Below, one piece after another: positions 34,264 to 44,156 of a stretch of DNA of 46,740 bases. The translations under genes were made by a program, and so were the position numbers. The DNA lies in NCBI GenBank assembly GCA_023384355.1, contig JAHDWL010000025.1, forward strand, positions 1 to 46,740, read 5' to 3'. Each line of letters opens with the position of its first letter. The first letter of the stretch is position 1. This DNA is from Anaerolineae bacterium. GTDB taxonomy: Bacteria; Chloroflexota; Anaerolineae; Promineifilales; Promineifilaceae. The notes below the pieces were generated by a model. That model had not been told where the DNA came from. It searched no databases and saw nothing but the letters and a program-made list of their open reading frames with translations.

Positions 34264-34639
34264 CCGCCCGACTGATTCGCGCCGCCGCCTCGGCGCGTGG
34301 GGCGAGAAGGTCGCCGCCGTCCATCTGGAAGCGGCCGGCTACCTGATCGTCGAGCGCAATTGGCGCTGTCGCGAGGGGGAGATCGATCTGGTGGCCCAGG
34401 ACGGGGATATCGTTGTGTTCGTGGAGGTCAAGACGCGCCGCGGCCGGGATTTCGGCGCGCCCGAGGAAGCACTGACGCCCCACAAGGCGCAAAAGCTGAC
34501 CCAACTTGGCCAACAGTACATGGCTGCTCATGACCTGGATGATGTGGATTGGCGGATCGACCTGGTAGCCGTCGAGCTGGACGCCGATGGTCGCCTGCTT
34601 CGCTGCGAGCATATCCCCAATGCCGTGTTCGGCTGGTAA
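34256..34639 (+). CDS. yraN: UPF0102 (YraN-like) nuclease-fold protein
   Basis: A 127-residue protein with the restriction-endonuclease-like core of UPF0102: LGAWGEKVAAVHLEAAGY, then GEIDLVAQDG (Glu42, Asp44) and VVFVEVKTR (Glu57, Lys59), the D-ExK-type site. The family is near-universal; its cellular role (recombination or repair) is not settled. I start at ATG 34256, which overlaps the stop of the glycosyltransferase gene (ATGGCTGA). An in-frame GTG or ATG upstream lies inside that gene. miaA begins 7 bases after its stop. Confidence 0.93.
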   Translation: MADRPTDSRRRLGAWGEKVAAVHLEAAGYLIVERNWRCREGEIDLVAQDGDIVVFVEVKTRRGRDFGAPEEALTPHKAQKLTQLGQQYMAAHDLDDVDWRIDLVAVELDADGRLLRCEHIPNAVFGW

Positions 34640-34646
34640 CAAGCGC

Positions 34647-35558
34647 ATGTGCCAACCACTTCTGACTATCGTTGGCCCGACGGCCGCGGGCAAAACAACT
34701 CTCGCCATCCACCTCGCCCAACGATTCAACGGGGAGATCGTATCGGCCGACTCCCGCCTGTTCTATCGTGGCATGGACATCGGCACGGCCAAGCCGTCGA
34801 TGGCTGAACGTGCGCTTGTGCCCCATCACCTGATTGATCTGTGCGCGCCGGATGAGACGCTCAGCCTGGGTCAATACCAGCGGCTGGCCTGTCAAACTAT
34901 CGACGCGATTCAGACGCGCGGCCGGCTGCCCATCCTTGCCGGGGGCACGGGGCAGTATGTCTGGGCGGTCGTCGAGGGGTGGGGGATCCCGGAGGTCGCG
35001 CCGCGGCCGGCGCTGCGGGCGGCGCTGGAGGAGTTGGGGCAGGACACGCTCGCTGCCTGGCTGGTCGCGCTCGACCCGGTGGCCGCCGCGCGGATCGAGC
35101 CACGCAATGTGCGCCGGGTGGTGCGGGCGCTGGAGGTGACGCTGGTCACCGGCCGCCGCATCTCCGACCTGCAGCGAAAGACGCCGCCGCCCTACGACAT
35201 CTACATCCTCGGCCTGGCCGTCGACCGCCCGACCCTTTACCGGCGCATCGATGCCCGCGTCGACGCGATGATGGCCGCGGGATTGCTGGATGAGGTTACC
35301 GGGCTGCTGGCGGCCGGCTACGGGGCGGAATTGCCGCCCATGAGCGGCCTGGGCTACCGGCAGTTACTGGCCTATCTGGCGGGCAAGTCGAGCCTGGAGG
35401 AGGCCGTGGAGCGCATCAAGTTCGAGACCCATCGCTTTGCCCGGCAACAGGCGACGTGGTTCCGGCGCGACGACCCGCGCATTATGTGGTTTGATCTGGA
35501 TGAAGACGATCAGGCAATGGAGGCCGTGGCTTATGTTGAAGATTGGCTGAAATCATAG
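34647..35558 (+). CDS. miaA: tRNA dimethylallyltransferase
   Basis: A 303-residue MiaA that adds a dimethylallyl group to A37 of tRNAs reading UNN codons. The P-loop is GPTAAGKT (10-17). The DSR motif is SADSRLFYRGMDIGTAKP, with Leu where the family usually has Gln. GGTGQYVWAV and the RHTQR-like region ETHRFARQQATWFRRD follow near the C-terminus. I start at 34647 (MCQPLLTIVG), 7 bases after yraN; the open frame before it is antisense-like overlap with yraN. Confidence 0.96.
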   Translation: MCQPLLTIVGPTAAGKTTLAIHLAQRFNGEIVSADSRLFYRGMDIGTAKPSMAERALVPHHLIDLCAPDETLSLGQYQRLACQTIDAIQTRGRLPILAGGTGQYVWAVVEGWGIPEVAPRPALRAALEELGQDTLAAWLVALDPVAAARIEPRNVRRVVRALEVTLVTGRRISDLQRKTPPPYDIYILGLAVDRPTLYRRIDARVDAMMAAGLLDEVTGLLAAGYGAELPPMSGLGYRQLLAYLAGKSSLEEAVERIKFETHRFARQQATWFRRDDPRIMWFDLDEDDQAMEAVAYVEDWLKS

Positions 35559-35573
35559 CCGGAAGAAAATGCC

Positions 35574-36536
35574 ATGAGACATCTGCTTCAGATAAACGGG
35601 CTTGACGGCCCGCTCCTCAACCAATTCGGCTGCGAATGCAACCGCTGCCGCGCGCCCGAACGCCGGGCCAATACGTCGGCCTCGCTGATTACACTCGATG
35701 ATCAAGGACAGACTGTTCACCATCTGCTGTTTGACGCCGGTCTTGGCGTCGTCGATAATCTTAACAACAGCCCTTATTTGCAAGGCCCGGCCGCACGGCT
35801 GGATGGCATCGCCCTGACTCATTGGCACCCCGATCATGTTGCCGAGTTAAATCGCCTGTGTGTTAGCCATTACAATAACCGCAAGCGGCGAGGCCGGGAG
35901 ACAGAGCGTGTCCCGCTCTATTGCCGTAGTGGAACGGCCGCCCATCTGGCGCGGGAAAACGGACATGTCCTGCAAACTTACCTGAAACAATATCTACCGC
36001 ATGAATGCGAACCGCCGGGAACAATCCTGTCTCCGCTGCCTCTCAATCTGGCCGGCGTTACAGTGACCCCGGTGAGTGTCTCACACTATACCGCTGATCT
36101 GGCGCCGGATAACAGCCTTGAAACAAGCTATTGTTGCGCCTCGTTTGTCATCGAGGTCGCCAATTCAAAGGCGGCGTTGTTATGGGATATCGACAGTGAA
36201 AACGAGTGGCTGGTCAGGCCCCGAACCGCGGCCCAGGAACAAGCCGTTGCCTTGCTCTCCGATGCTGATCTTCTGATTGTGGATACGACCTTCTGGCGCC
36301 GGCCCACGCGGAAGAAAACCCACCCCTCATTTGAAAATGTGATGCGCTATGCGCGAACACTGCAACCACGACGAACGCTATTGGTCCATTTGAGCGGCCA
36401 TCCTGATGGGCCGGGCAATCCCGGCTTCGGTTGGACAAATGCTGAATGGACGCAAGCCGCCTCCGCCGCCTGGCTGGAGGCCGGGCTATCAGGCGCAGTC
36501 GCCGCACCGTCCGTTGGCGAAATCGTTGAACTGTAG
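35574..36536 (+). CDS. Metallo-beta-lactamase-fold hydrolase (PhnP-like)
   Basis: A 320-residue MBL-fold protein. The metal motif is THWHPDHV (HxHxDH), a later metal His fits SVSHYTADL, and Asp lies in LLWDIDSE. The N-terminus carries a Cys cluster (FGCECNRCRAPERRANTSASL) like the structural zinc site of PhnP phosphodiesterases. Hydrolysis of a cyclic phosphodiester or similar small molecule is a fair guess; the substrate is unknown. A CGGAAGAAA ribosome site lies just upstream, and the gene follows miaA by 15 bases. It converges on the nucleotidyltransferase gene across a repeat-filled gap. Confidence 0.85.
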   Translation: MRHLLQINGLDGPLLNQFGCECNRCRAPERRANTSASLITLDDQGQTVHHLLFDAGLGVVDNLNNSPYLQGPAARLDGIALTHWHPDHVAELNRLCVSHYNNRKRRGRETERVPLYCRSGTAAHLARENGHVLQTYLKQYLPHECEPPGTILSPLPLNLAGVTVTPVSVSHYTADLAPDNSLETSYCCASFVIEVANSKAALLWDIDSENEWLVRPRTAAQEQAVALLSDADLLIVDTTFWRRPTRKKTHPSFENVMRYARTLQPRRTLLVHLSGHPDGPGNPGFGWTNAEWTQAASAAWLEAGLSGAVAAPSVGEIVEL

Positions 36537-36558
36537 GTTTGATGTTGGGTGGCCGATT

Positions 36559-36644
36559 GCAAGCTGACAGCTTGCGCTACACATGCAGCATATACTGTTA
36601 GCTTGTGGGCGCGGGCAAAGAGGCAAGCTGACAGCTTGCGCCAC
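36559..36644. repeat. Palindromic interspersed repeat, two copies plus a degenerate one
   Basis: The unit GCAAGCTGACAGCTTGCGC is present at 36559-36577 and again at 36623-36641, with C(T/C)AC-type ends (CTAC, CCAC). A degenerate CTGTTAGCTTG lies between (36595-36605). Each copy can fold as GCAAGCTG/CAGCTTGC. The cluster lies between convergent genes, and another worn copy (GCAAGCTGACGGCT, 19830-19843) lies between the convergent CapA and CopC genes. This is a REP-like element, possibly acting as a terminator. Confidence 0.75.
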
Positions 36645-36646
36645 GG

Positions 36647-37429
36647 TCAAGGGAGGGTAAGCCGTCCGACCAGACGCCGGATTTCCGACTCGAAGGCGGT
36701 GTTGATGGGGAAGACGAGGTTCTGACGCCGGATGACGGCCGCGCGCGCCGCCAGATAGCTGTCGAGCAACTCGCCAAGGCCGCGCAGCGTGGTCGCGATG
36801 TCGCGGGAGTAGTTCGCACGCAGCAGCGCCCGGCGAGTCGGCTCTTCCGGCGGCAGCGCGTCGAGCAACGGCGGGAGGGTGAAATAGAGCAACTGCAGGT
36901 AGATATTGAACGGCTTGTCGGCGTCGCCGCGCTTCAACAGGCGTATCGCATCCCAGAGCATCACCCAGAAGCGGTTGTCCAGATCGGTCAGTCCGGCCGG
37001 GCTTATGTAGGGTTGCGCCGGAGCAATGCGCGACGAGGCGACCTGGAATTGTTCGCCCCAGCGGTCGGTGTCCTTCAGGATACGCAGCTCCCGGCATAGG
37101 CTGTTCGGTGACAGGCTGTCGATGGTTTCAAAGCTGTAATCGGCCTTCGTGCCGTTGCTGTACAGGACGACGTGGAGATAGGGGCGAACGTGGACGGCGT
37201 CGAAAGAGCGGGCCGCGACGTAAGGCATTGCCGCCTTGACGAACTCCTGCCGATTGGCCCAGGCGAGGGCGCGCTCGGTTTCCCCGGCATAGACCAGGGT
37301 CACATCGACGTCGGCGTAGGCGTCCTCGGCCCGGCGGCCGAACGAGCCGTGGAGAAAACAGACCAGCACGGCCGGATCGGCTTGGGCGTGGCGCTGCAGG
37401 CGACCCACAAATCGCTCTTGCTCGAACAT
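36647..37429 (-). CDS. Nucleotidyltransferase-domain protein (Pol-beta fold)
   Basis: A 260-residue protein. The nucleotidyltransferase motif is HGSFGRRAEDAYADVDV, with Gly28-Ser29 and the metal aspartates Asp40 and Asp42. The rest is helical and resembles the streptomycin/aminoglycoside adenylyltransferase-like or general minimal nucleotidyltransferase group. The acceptor is unknown. It follows the PAP2-like gene by 19 bases on the same strand; GAGG lies about 12 bases before its ATG. Confidence 0.75.
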   Translation of the reverse strand: MFEQERFVGRLQRHAQADPAVLVCFLHGSFGRRAEDAYADVDVTLVYAGETERALAWANRQEFVKAAMPYVAARSFDAVHVRPYLHVVLYSNGTKADYSFETIDSLSPNSLCRELRILKDTDRWGEQFQVASSRIAPAQPYISPAGLTDLDNRFWVMLWDAIRLLKRGDADKPFNIYLQLLYFTLPPLLDALPPEEPTRRALLRANYSRDIATTLRGLGELLDSYLAARAAVIRRQNLVFPINTAFESEIRRLVGRLTLP

Positions 37430-37448
37430 GAGACGGAATTCCTCTCGC

Positions 37449-38075
37449 TCAGGGGATGAAGCACCCCAGCATCCGCATCAGCAACACGGTGGAGAAGCCC
37501 AAAGCGATCCCGGCCAGAACCTGGGCCGGGGTATGACGCTTCAGGTACAGGCGAACCCAGGAGATGAGCACCAGAAACGGCAGGAAGATTAACCCGACGA
37601 CCCAGCCGAAGATGAGTGTGGCGATGAGCCAGGTGGCGGCGGCGGCCGTAGCGTGGATGCTGATGAGCCATTTGGTGTTGATGAGGCCGAGCGCGCCGAG
37701 AGTAATGGTGCTCAGGATGGACAGACAACGCAGCAGTACCGGGCCGTCGAAGACGGTGATGATCACGAAGGTCAGCATGCCGGTGATGACCGACGTCATA
37801 TAGGGGATGTGGCGCTCGCTGGTGTTGCTCATGTGCAACTCGCTGATCCGGCCGATGCGCATGAGATAGAGGATCACCAGAAGCGGAACCAGGGCGACCA
37901 TCAGGCCAAAGACGAACCCCCACGCCAGGCCCGGCCAGAAAGGGCGCTCATAGACCCCCAGAGCCAGGCCGATGAGCGCGAACATGACCGGTGGGCTGAT
38001 CACGTTGGAGAGGATGCGGCCCGCGCGCACCATGCCGACGCGATCCGCTTCGTGGGTGTCTTTTGGTACAGTCAT
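37449..38075 (-). CDS. PAP2-like polytopic membrane protein
   Basis: A 208-residue protein with about six hydrophobic segments. The last third has features of the PAP2 phosphatase family: a SIHATAAAATWL segment (SxHA) and RLYLKRHTPAQVLAGIALG, which fits the R-x5-HxxxD/QVLAG motif, with Gln where Asp is usual. It may dephosphorylate a lipid such as undecaprenyl diphosphate, but the missing Asp and an unclear first motif leave activity in doubt. I start at ATG 38075; the longer frame runs through the ahcY terminator and is not real. Confidence 0.6.
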   Translation of the reverse strand: MTVPKDTHEADRVGMVRAGRILSNVISPPVMFALIGLALGVYERPFWPGLAWGFVFGLMVALVPLLVILYLMRIGRISELHMSNTSERHIPYMTSVITGMLTFVIITVFDGPVLLRCLSILSTITLGALGLINTKWLISIHATAAAATWLIATLIFGWVVGLIFLPFLVLISWVRLYLKRHTPAQVLAGIALGFSTVLLMRMLGCFIP

Positions 38076-38115
38076 GACGGACAAGCGATTGACGCGATTG
38101 TCATCTTCCCTATTA

Positions 38116-38153
38116 CCGGACGCGACAGGATATTGACATCCTGTCGCGTCCGG
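38116..38153 (-). terminator. Strong hairpin after ahcY
   Basis: Sixteen-base perfect arms (38116-38131, 38138-38153) around a 6-base loop, extendable by three more pairs past one mismatch (38112-38114 with 38155-38157). It lies 23 bases after the ahcY stop. Only a short TAAT follows on the minus strand. Confidence 0.75.
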
Positions 38154-38175
38154 CAATGTCAATTGGCTTGAACGA

Positions 38176-40475
<2,300 letters not shown>

Positions 40476-40529
40476 ATGTTCAAATTCTCATTTGTCTGGT
40501 GCCCGCTGCGGTTTTGCATGGGCAAGCGA

Positions 40530-40629
40530 CGATTGGGTTGATCTACCTGGCCGACCCAATCGCCGGTACTCGTCAATTTACAATTCATCAAGGGCGCGGT
40601 GTTTGCCGGGCGCGCAACAACCCAGTATA
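40530..40629 (-). promoter_or_regulatory. Leader of the adenosine kinase-ahcY operon: -10 box and hairpin
   Basis: TATACT on the minus strand (40624-40629) is a likely -10; no good -35 is seen. In the resulting leader of about 140 bases, CGATTGGGT (40530-40538) pairs perfectly with ACCCAATCG (40554-40562) around a 15-base loop, 55 bases before the ATG. The known SAH riboswitch consensus is not recognisable. Confidence 0.45.
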
Positions 40630-40687
40630 GCGCGATTCGGCAATGATGCACCTGTGGCACTGTACAGGCGTTAGATTACGACCGACC

Positions 40688-41446
40688 TTACAGCGCGTCG
40701 CCGACGGCAGGGTTGGCGTTCGACAGTTCCGTCTTTAACACCGGCGTCATACCCAGCCGGTCGCGAAACATAGTCATCATCGCCCGCAAGCCGTCACGCG
40801 TTTTGATTTTCTTGCCCTCGGCGTAAGTCCGCGGGTTATAGCTGATGGGGATCTCGATGATCTCATGGCCGGAGAGCAATATTTTGTCCGGCAGCTCGAA
40901 ATCCAGATTGAAATCCGTCGTGGTCAGGTTAAGTGACTTGACCACATCGCCGCGCACCATCTTGGTGGCGGTGGCCACATCGGTCAGATGGCCGCCGAAC
41001 AACAAGTTTGTCATGGTCGTCAGCACGCGCACGCCAAGATAGGCGTGGGCATACTTGTATTTCACGTCGCCCCCCAGCACGCGCGAGCCGAAGATGGCCG
41101 CCGCGCCGGTCTCGTCCGCCTTGCGGCAGAAGCGGGGGTGTTCAGCCGGGTCGTACTCCGCGTCGGCGTCCTGGATAATCATGTAGTCGCCCGTCATGTT
41201 GGTGATGCCTGTGCGGATCGACATCCCCTTGCCCATGTTGCGCTCGTGGAAGATGACCCGAATTTCGGGGTCGTCGATCTGCCGCAGGATCTCGCGCGTG
41301 CCGTCGGTCGAGTAGTTATCGATGACCAGGATTTCCCGCGACCAGCCTGGGCCGAGGTCCACGGCGCGGGTGCGATCGATAATATCGCGGATGGTAGCCT
41401 GCTCGTTGTAGCAGCAGATGATGACCGAGAGTTTTTTGTTGTCCAT
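40688..41446 (-). CDS. GT2-family glycosyltransferase (polyprenyl-phosphate mannosyl/glucosyltransferase type)
   Basis: A 252-residue GT-A enzyme. It begins LSVIICCYNEQATI; nucleotide-binding is at ILVIDNYSTDGT; the DxD-type motif is IIQDADAEYDP; GSRVLGG and the RTYAEGKKIKTRDG segment near the C-terminus match the DPM1/GtrB-like group. No C-terminal TM helices are visible, so it is a soluble or peripheral enzyme that would load a sugar on a lipid carrier or glycan. It starts 41 bases after rfbH and is probably in the same operon. Confidence 0.9.
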   Translation of the reverse strand: MDNKKLSVIICCYNEQATIRDIIDRTRAVDLGPGWSREILVIDNYSTDGTREILRQIDDPEIRVIFHERNMGKGMSIRTGITNMTGDYMIIQDADAEYDPAEHPRFCRKADETGAAAIFGSRVLGGDVKYKYAHAYLGVRVLTTMTNLLFGGHLTDVATATKMVRGDVVKSLNLTTTDFNLDFELPDKILLSGHEIIEIPISYNPRTYAEGKKIKTRDGLRAMMTMFRDRLGMTPVLKTELSNANPAVGDAL

Positions 41447-41487
41447 ACGTAATCTGCATTGCCGGTCGTCGCCGGCCGGGCGCGTTC

Positions 41488-42804
41488 CTAGAGCCGGCTG
41501 AAGAACTTGCCGAACATGTCCAGCATGTAATCCAGGCGTGTGCGATCCAGCCCGGGATAGACCCCGACGAAAAAGCCGCCGCGCATGACCTGGTCAGACG
41601 TCTTCAACTCACCGACGGCGCGATGCTCAATATGCTGGTAGGCCGGCTGGCGCATGATGTTGCCGGCAAAGATCAGGCGTGTCTGCACCCGGTTGACTTC
41701 CAGAAAGCGGGTCAATTCATGACGCATGAAGGGCGCTCCGTCGCGCACGAGCAGCGGCATGGCAAACCATGACGGGTCGGCCTTGGGATGCCACGTCGGC
41801 AGCATCAGGAACTCGCTGTAGGCCGACAACCCCTCGTACAGGTAGGCGAAGTTTTCCTTGCGACGGCGGATGAACTCGGGCAGCTTCTGGAGCTGGGCCA
41901 GTCCCATGGCTGCCTGGGGGTCGGTTAACTTCAGGTTGTAGCCGATCTCGGTATAGAAGTAGCGATGGTCGTAGAAGCCGGGAATGCCGGGCACCTCGCG
42001 CTCGAAGCGGATGCCGCATTTGCCGTTGATCGGGTTGTCATAGCCGCACCAGCAATCCCGCCCCCAGTCGCGCACGGCGCGGGCGATTTTGGCCAGCTTG
42101 GGCTTCCGGGTATAGACCGCGCCGCCCTCGCCCATTGTGATGTGGTGGGCCGGGTAGAAGCTGAGCGTGGCCATCTCGCCGAAGGTACCGACCATGCGGC
42201 CGTCCCATTTGGCGCCCAGCGCGTCGCAGGTGTCTTCCATCAGCAGCAGGTCGTGGCGCTTGACGAAGTCCATCACCGCGTCCATGTTTGCCGGATTGCC
42301 CAGCGTGTGGGCAAATACGAGCGCCCGCGTTCGCGGCGAGACCGCCTCCTCCAACTGCGAGACGTCGAGATTAAAGTCCCCTAAGCAACTGTCGATGAAT
42401 ACCGGCATCAGGCGATTCTGGATGATGGGGTTGACGGTTGTGGGGAAGCTGACCGCCGGGACGATCACCTCGTCGCCCGGCCGCAGCCCTTCGGGCAACT
42501 GGCGCGAGCTTAACGTCGTGACGGCCACGAGGTTGGCTGAGGAGCCGGAATTGACCGGGATAACCTCTCGTACCCCAATAAACTTGCCCAGCTCTTTTTC
42601 GAACTGTTCAGCGTATGGCCCTGCGGTGAGCCAAAAATCGAGGACGGCGCTGACCATATTCTGGATCTCTGTCTCGTCAAAGACGCGCCCCGCGTAGTTT
42701 ACTGTTGTCTGGCCCGGCAAAAATGTCTGGTTGCGGTGAGCCTTTTCGTAAAAATCGGCAACCTGATCGAGAATCGATTGCCGTAGCTCTTCGATATCAC
42801 CCAT
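41488..42804 (-). CDS. rfbH: CDP-4-keto-6-deoxy-D-glucose-3-dehydrase (E1), RfbH
   Basis: A 438-residue DegT/DnrJ-fold enzyme. The usual PMP/PLP lysine is replaced by His220 (FYPAHHITMGEGG), the hallmark of the E1 3-dehydrases. Cys193 (EDTCDALG), Cys251, Cys253 (RDCWCGYDNP) and Cys263 can hold the [2Fe-2S] cluster. E1 removes the C3 hydroxyl of CDP-4-keto-6-deoxyglucose with an E3 reductase, leading to CDP-3,6-dideoxyhexoses such as paratose, tyvelose or abequose. RfbF, RfbG and E3 are not in the window. A strong promoter lies 120 bases upstream and the GT2 gene follows downstream. Confidence 0.93.
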   Translation of the reverse strand: MGDIEELRQSILDQVADFYEKAHRNQTFLPGQTTVNYAGRVFDETEIQNMVSAVLDFWLTAGPYAEQFEKELGKFIGVREVIPVNSGSSANLVAVTTLSSRQLPEGLRPGDEVIVPAVSFPTTVNPIIQNRLMPVFIDSCLGDFNLDVSQLEEAVSPRTRALVFAHTLGNPANMDAVMDFVKRHDLLLMEDTCDALGAKWDGRMVGTFGEMATLSFYPAHHITMGEGGAVYTRKPKLAKIARAVRDWGRDCWCGYDNPINGKCGIRFEREVPGIPGFYDHRYFYTEIGYNLKLTDPQAAMGLAQLQKLPEFIRRRKENFAYLYEGLSAYSEFLMLPTWHPKADPSWFAMPLLVRDGAPFMRHELTRFLEVNRVQTRLIFAGNIMRQPAYQHIEHRAVGELKTSDQVMRGGFFVGVYPGLDRTRLDYMLDMFGKFFSRL

Positions 42805-42922
42805 TCTTTGTTTTCTCTTCTGCGCCGGCGCATTTGCAATTTGCCGGCTGTTGGTGCAGCTTCCGGTTACCCGGTGGTCGGGGGTGGTTTCCCATGACAG
42901 GGCTACCCGAGGCCGAGGAAAG

Positions 42923-42950
42923 ATTATATCACAGGCGATCCCATCTCCAA
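42923..42950 (-). promoter_or_regulatory. rfbH promoter with extended -10
   Basis: On the minus strand TTGGAG (42945-42950), a 16-base spacer ending in TGA, then consensus TATAAT (42923-42928). Transcription would start near 42916, leaving a leader of about 112 bases before rfbH. Confidence 0.75.
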
Positions 42951-42965
42951 GTAGCCGCGCGCCGG

Positions 42966-43361
42966 TTACAGCAGTTCCAGCACCCGCTCCTGCACCGCTT
43001 CGGCCGTCATCTCGCTTGTGTCGAGCACCAGATTCGCGTGTGCACGCGCGTGGGCCAGCCGTGCCCGCTGCATCTCCAGATACTCCGGCCCGGCGTCATC
43101 CTTCGGCCGGCGGCGGCGGTACGCCTCGTGGGAGACGTCCAGATAGATGAGCACGTCAGGATGGACCCGGCGCAGCCACATATCCTGCACGAACGAGTGT
43201 TCCTGTGCCGGGTGGCGGGCGTCGTAGCCGGCGGCTCTGAGCGCGGCCACCAGCGTGCTCTTGCCCGAAGCGCACGGCCCAACGACGGCGATTCGGACAA
43301 CCGCATCCCGTACCTCGGAACCCGTATCTGAACTCGTCACTCGTCGCTCCTCACTCGTCAT
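42966..43361 (-). CDS. Small P-loop kinase-like protein
   Basis: A 131-residue protein with Walker A GPCASGKS (28-35) inside VVRIAVVGPCASGKSTLV and a helical remainder with RRRRPKDDAGPEYLEMQRARL, which looks like a lid region of small nucleoside-kinase-fold proteins; substrate unknown. The ATG overlaps the stop of the SpoIIE-like gene by 4 bases, so the two are translationally coupled. The first 12 codons are built from a heptamer tandem repeat (43332-43359), and the core may start near Val21, so a shorter protein is possible. Confidence 0.75.
   Translation of the reverse strand: MTSEERRVTSSDTGSEVRDAVVRIAVVGPCASGKSTLVAALRAAGYDARHPAQEHSFVQDMWLRRVHPDVLIYLDVSHEAYRRRRPKDDAGPEYLEMQRARLAHARAHANLVLDTSEMTAEAVQERVLELL
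43332..43359. repeat. Heptamer tandem repeat (4 units)
   Basis: On the plus strand ACTCGTC, ACTCGTC, GCTCCTC, ACTCGTC run head to tail (43332-43359). They overlap the start of the P-loop gene and the end of the SpoIIE-like gene. A one-base variant of the heptamer, in the opposite orientation, lies at 44081-44115. Confidence 0.85.
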
Positions 43362-44074
43362 TGCAGCGTCAATCGTCCGTTCTGCCGCCGCACCTCGTCT
43401 CCCTCGCGGCTCTCCTGCACTGAGATAGCGATGACGCTGATGTCATCGCGGGGGCGATTGTCGTCCATTGCCATTGCCTCTTCCAGCAGCCGGTCGCAGA
43501 TAACATTGGCGTCGCGGACGCCATCGGCGACCATCTCCTGCAGGGCGGCATATGGGTCGTAGGCGTGCCCCTTGCCGCTCAACGTCCCGGCGTGGCGCAG
43601 GCCGTCGGTAAAGGCGACGACGATCGTGCCGACCTCGATGGGAATCTCCTCGATGACCGGCTTGGTGTTGCGATGAACGCCGACGGCCTTCGACTCGCTG
43701 TCGAGCTGGTAGAAACCGCCTGCCGTGGTGTGCACCAGCACCGGCGCTTCGTTGTTGCGGCTGACGACGATGGTGCGCGTGTGAGTATCGACGGACAGGA
43801 TGTTGAGCGTGGCCGAAACCTTGCCGCCGCGATAGGTGAACAGGTAATCATGGGCGGCGCGGGCGGCCGCGCCGTCGCGCACGCCCTCGCCCAGCAATTG
43901 CACCGCCTTGCGGGCGACGACGTTGCTGATGGCCTTGGCGCTGCGGCCGCTCGTCTGGCCGTCCACCAGCACCATCGACAGGCCGCCGTGCGGCCGCTCG
44001 ATCATCTCCAGCGTGTCCCCGCTCTCGCGGCTGGCCCATTTGGATATCTTGGAAACTGCGAATTGAACTTCCAT
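43358..44074 (-). CDS. SpoIIE/PP2C-like serine phosphatase
   Basis: A 238-residue stand-alone phosphatase domain. Metal-binding aspartates are visible in MVLVDGQTSG (Asp38), VVAFTDGLRHAG (about Asp159) and RPRDDISVIAI (about Asp219-220). These fit the SpoIIE/RsbU group that dephosphorylates phosphoserine on anti-anti-sigma factors. There is no sensor domain, so activity may be set by partner proteins. No STAS or kinase gene is adjacent; the coupled downstream P-loop gene may be its partner. No clear ribosome site precedes the ATG, which lies 6 bases after the heptamer repeat array. Confidence 0.85.
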   Translation of the reverse strand: MEVQFAVSKISKWASRESGDTLEMIERPHGGLSMVLVDGQTSGRSAKAISNVVARKAVQLLGEGVRDGAAARAAHDYLFTYRGGKVSATLNILSVDTHTRTIVVSRNNEAPVLVHTTAGGFYQLDSESKAVGVHRNTKPVIEEIPIEVGTIVVAFTDGLRHAGTLSGKGHAYDPYAALQEMVADGVRDANVICDRLLEEAMAMDDNRPRDDISVIAISVQESREGDEVRRQNGRLTLQ

Positions 44075-44080
44075 TTGTTG

Positions 44081-44115
44081 AATTACGAATGGCGAATGAC
44101 GAATGACGAATTTAG
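44081..44115. repeat. Heptamer tandem repeat (5 units)
   Basis: Plus strand units TGAATTA, CGAATGG, CGAATGA, CGAATGA, CGAATTT (44081-44115), in the 82-base gap between recD2 and the SpoIIE-like gene. On the minus strand the unit is ATTCGTC, one base different from ACTCGTC at 43332-43359. Confidence 0.85.
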
Positions 44116-44156
44116 AGTGACACCGTGTTGAGTTTTGTTCTTGAGCTCGAAACCTG

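Noticed and set aside
40476-40687. SAH or SAM riboswitch upstream of the adenosine kinase-ahcY operon
   Set aside because: A hairpin is present, but I could not match the known conserved cores of these riboswitches. It is reported only as an unassigned leader.
44081-44115. CRISPR-like repeats
   Set aside because: The units are 7 bases long and contiguous, without spacers, so this is a tandem repeat and not CRISPR; no cas gene is present.
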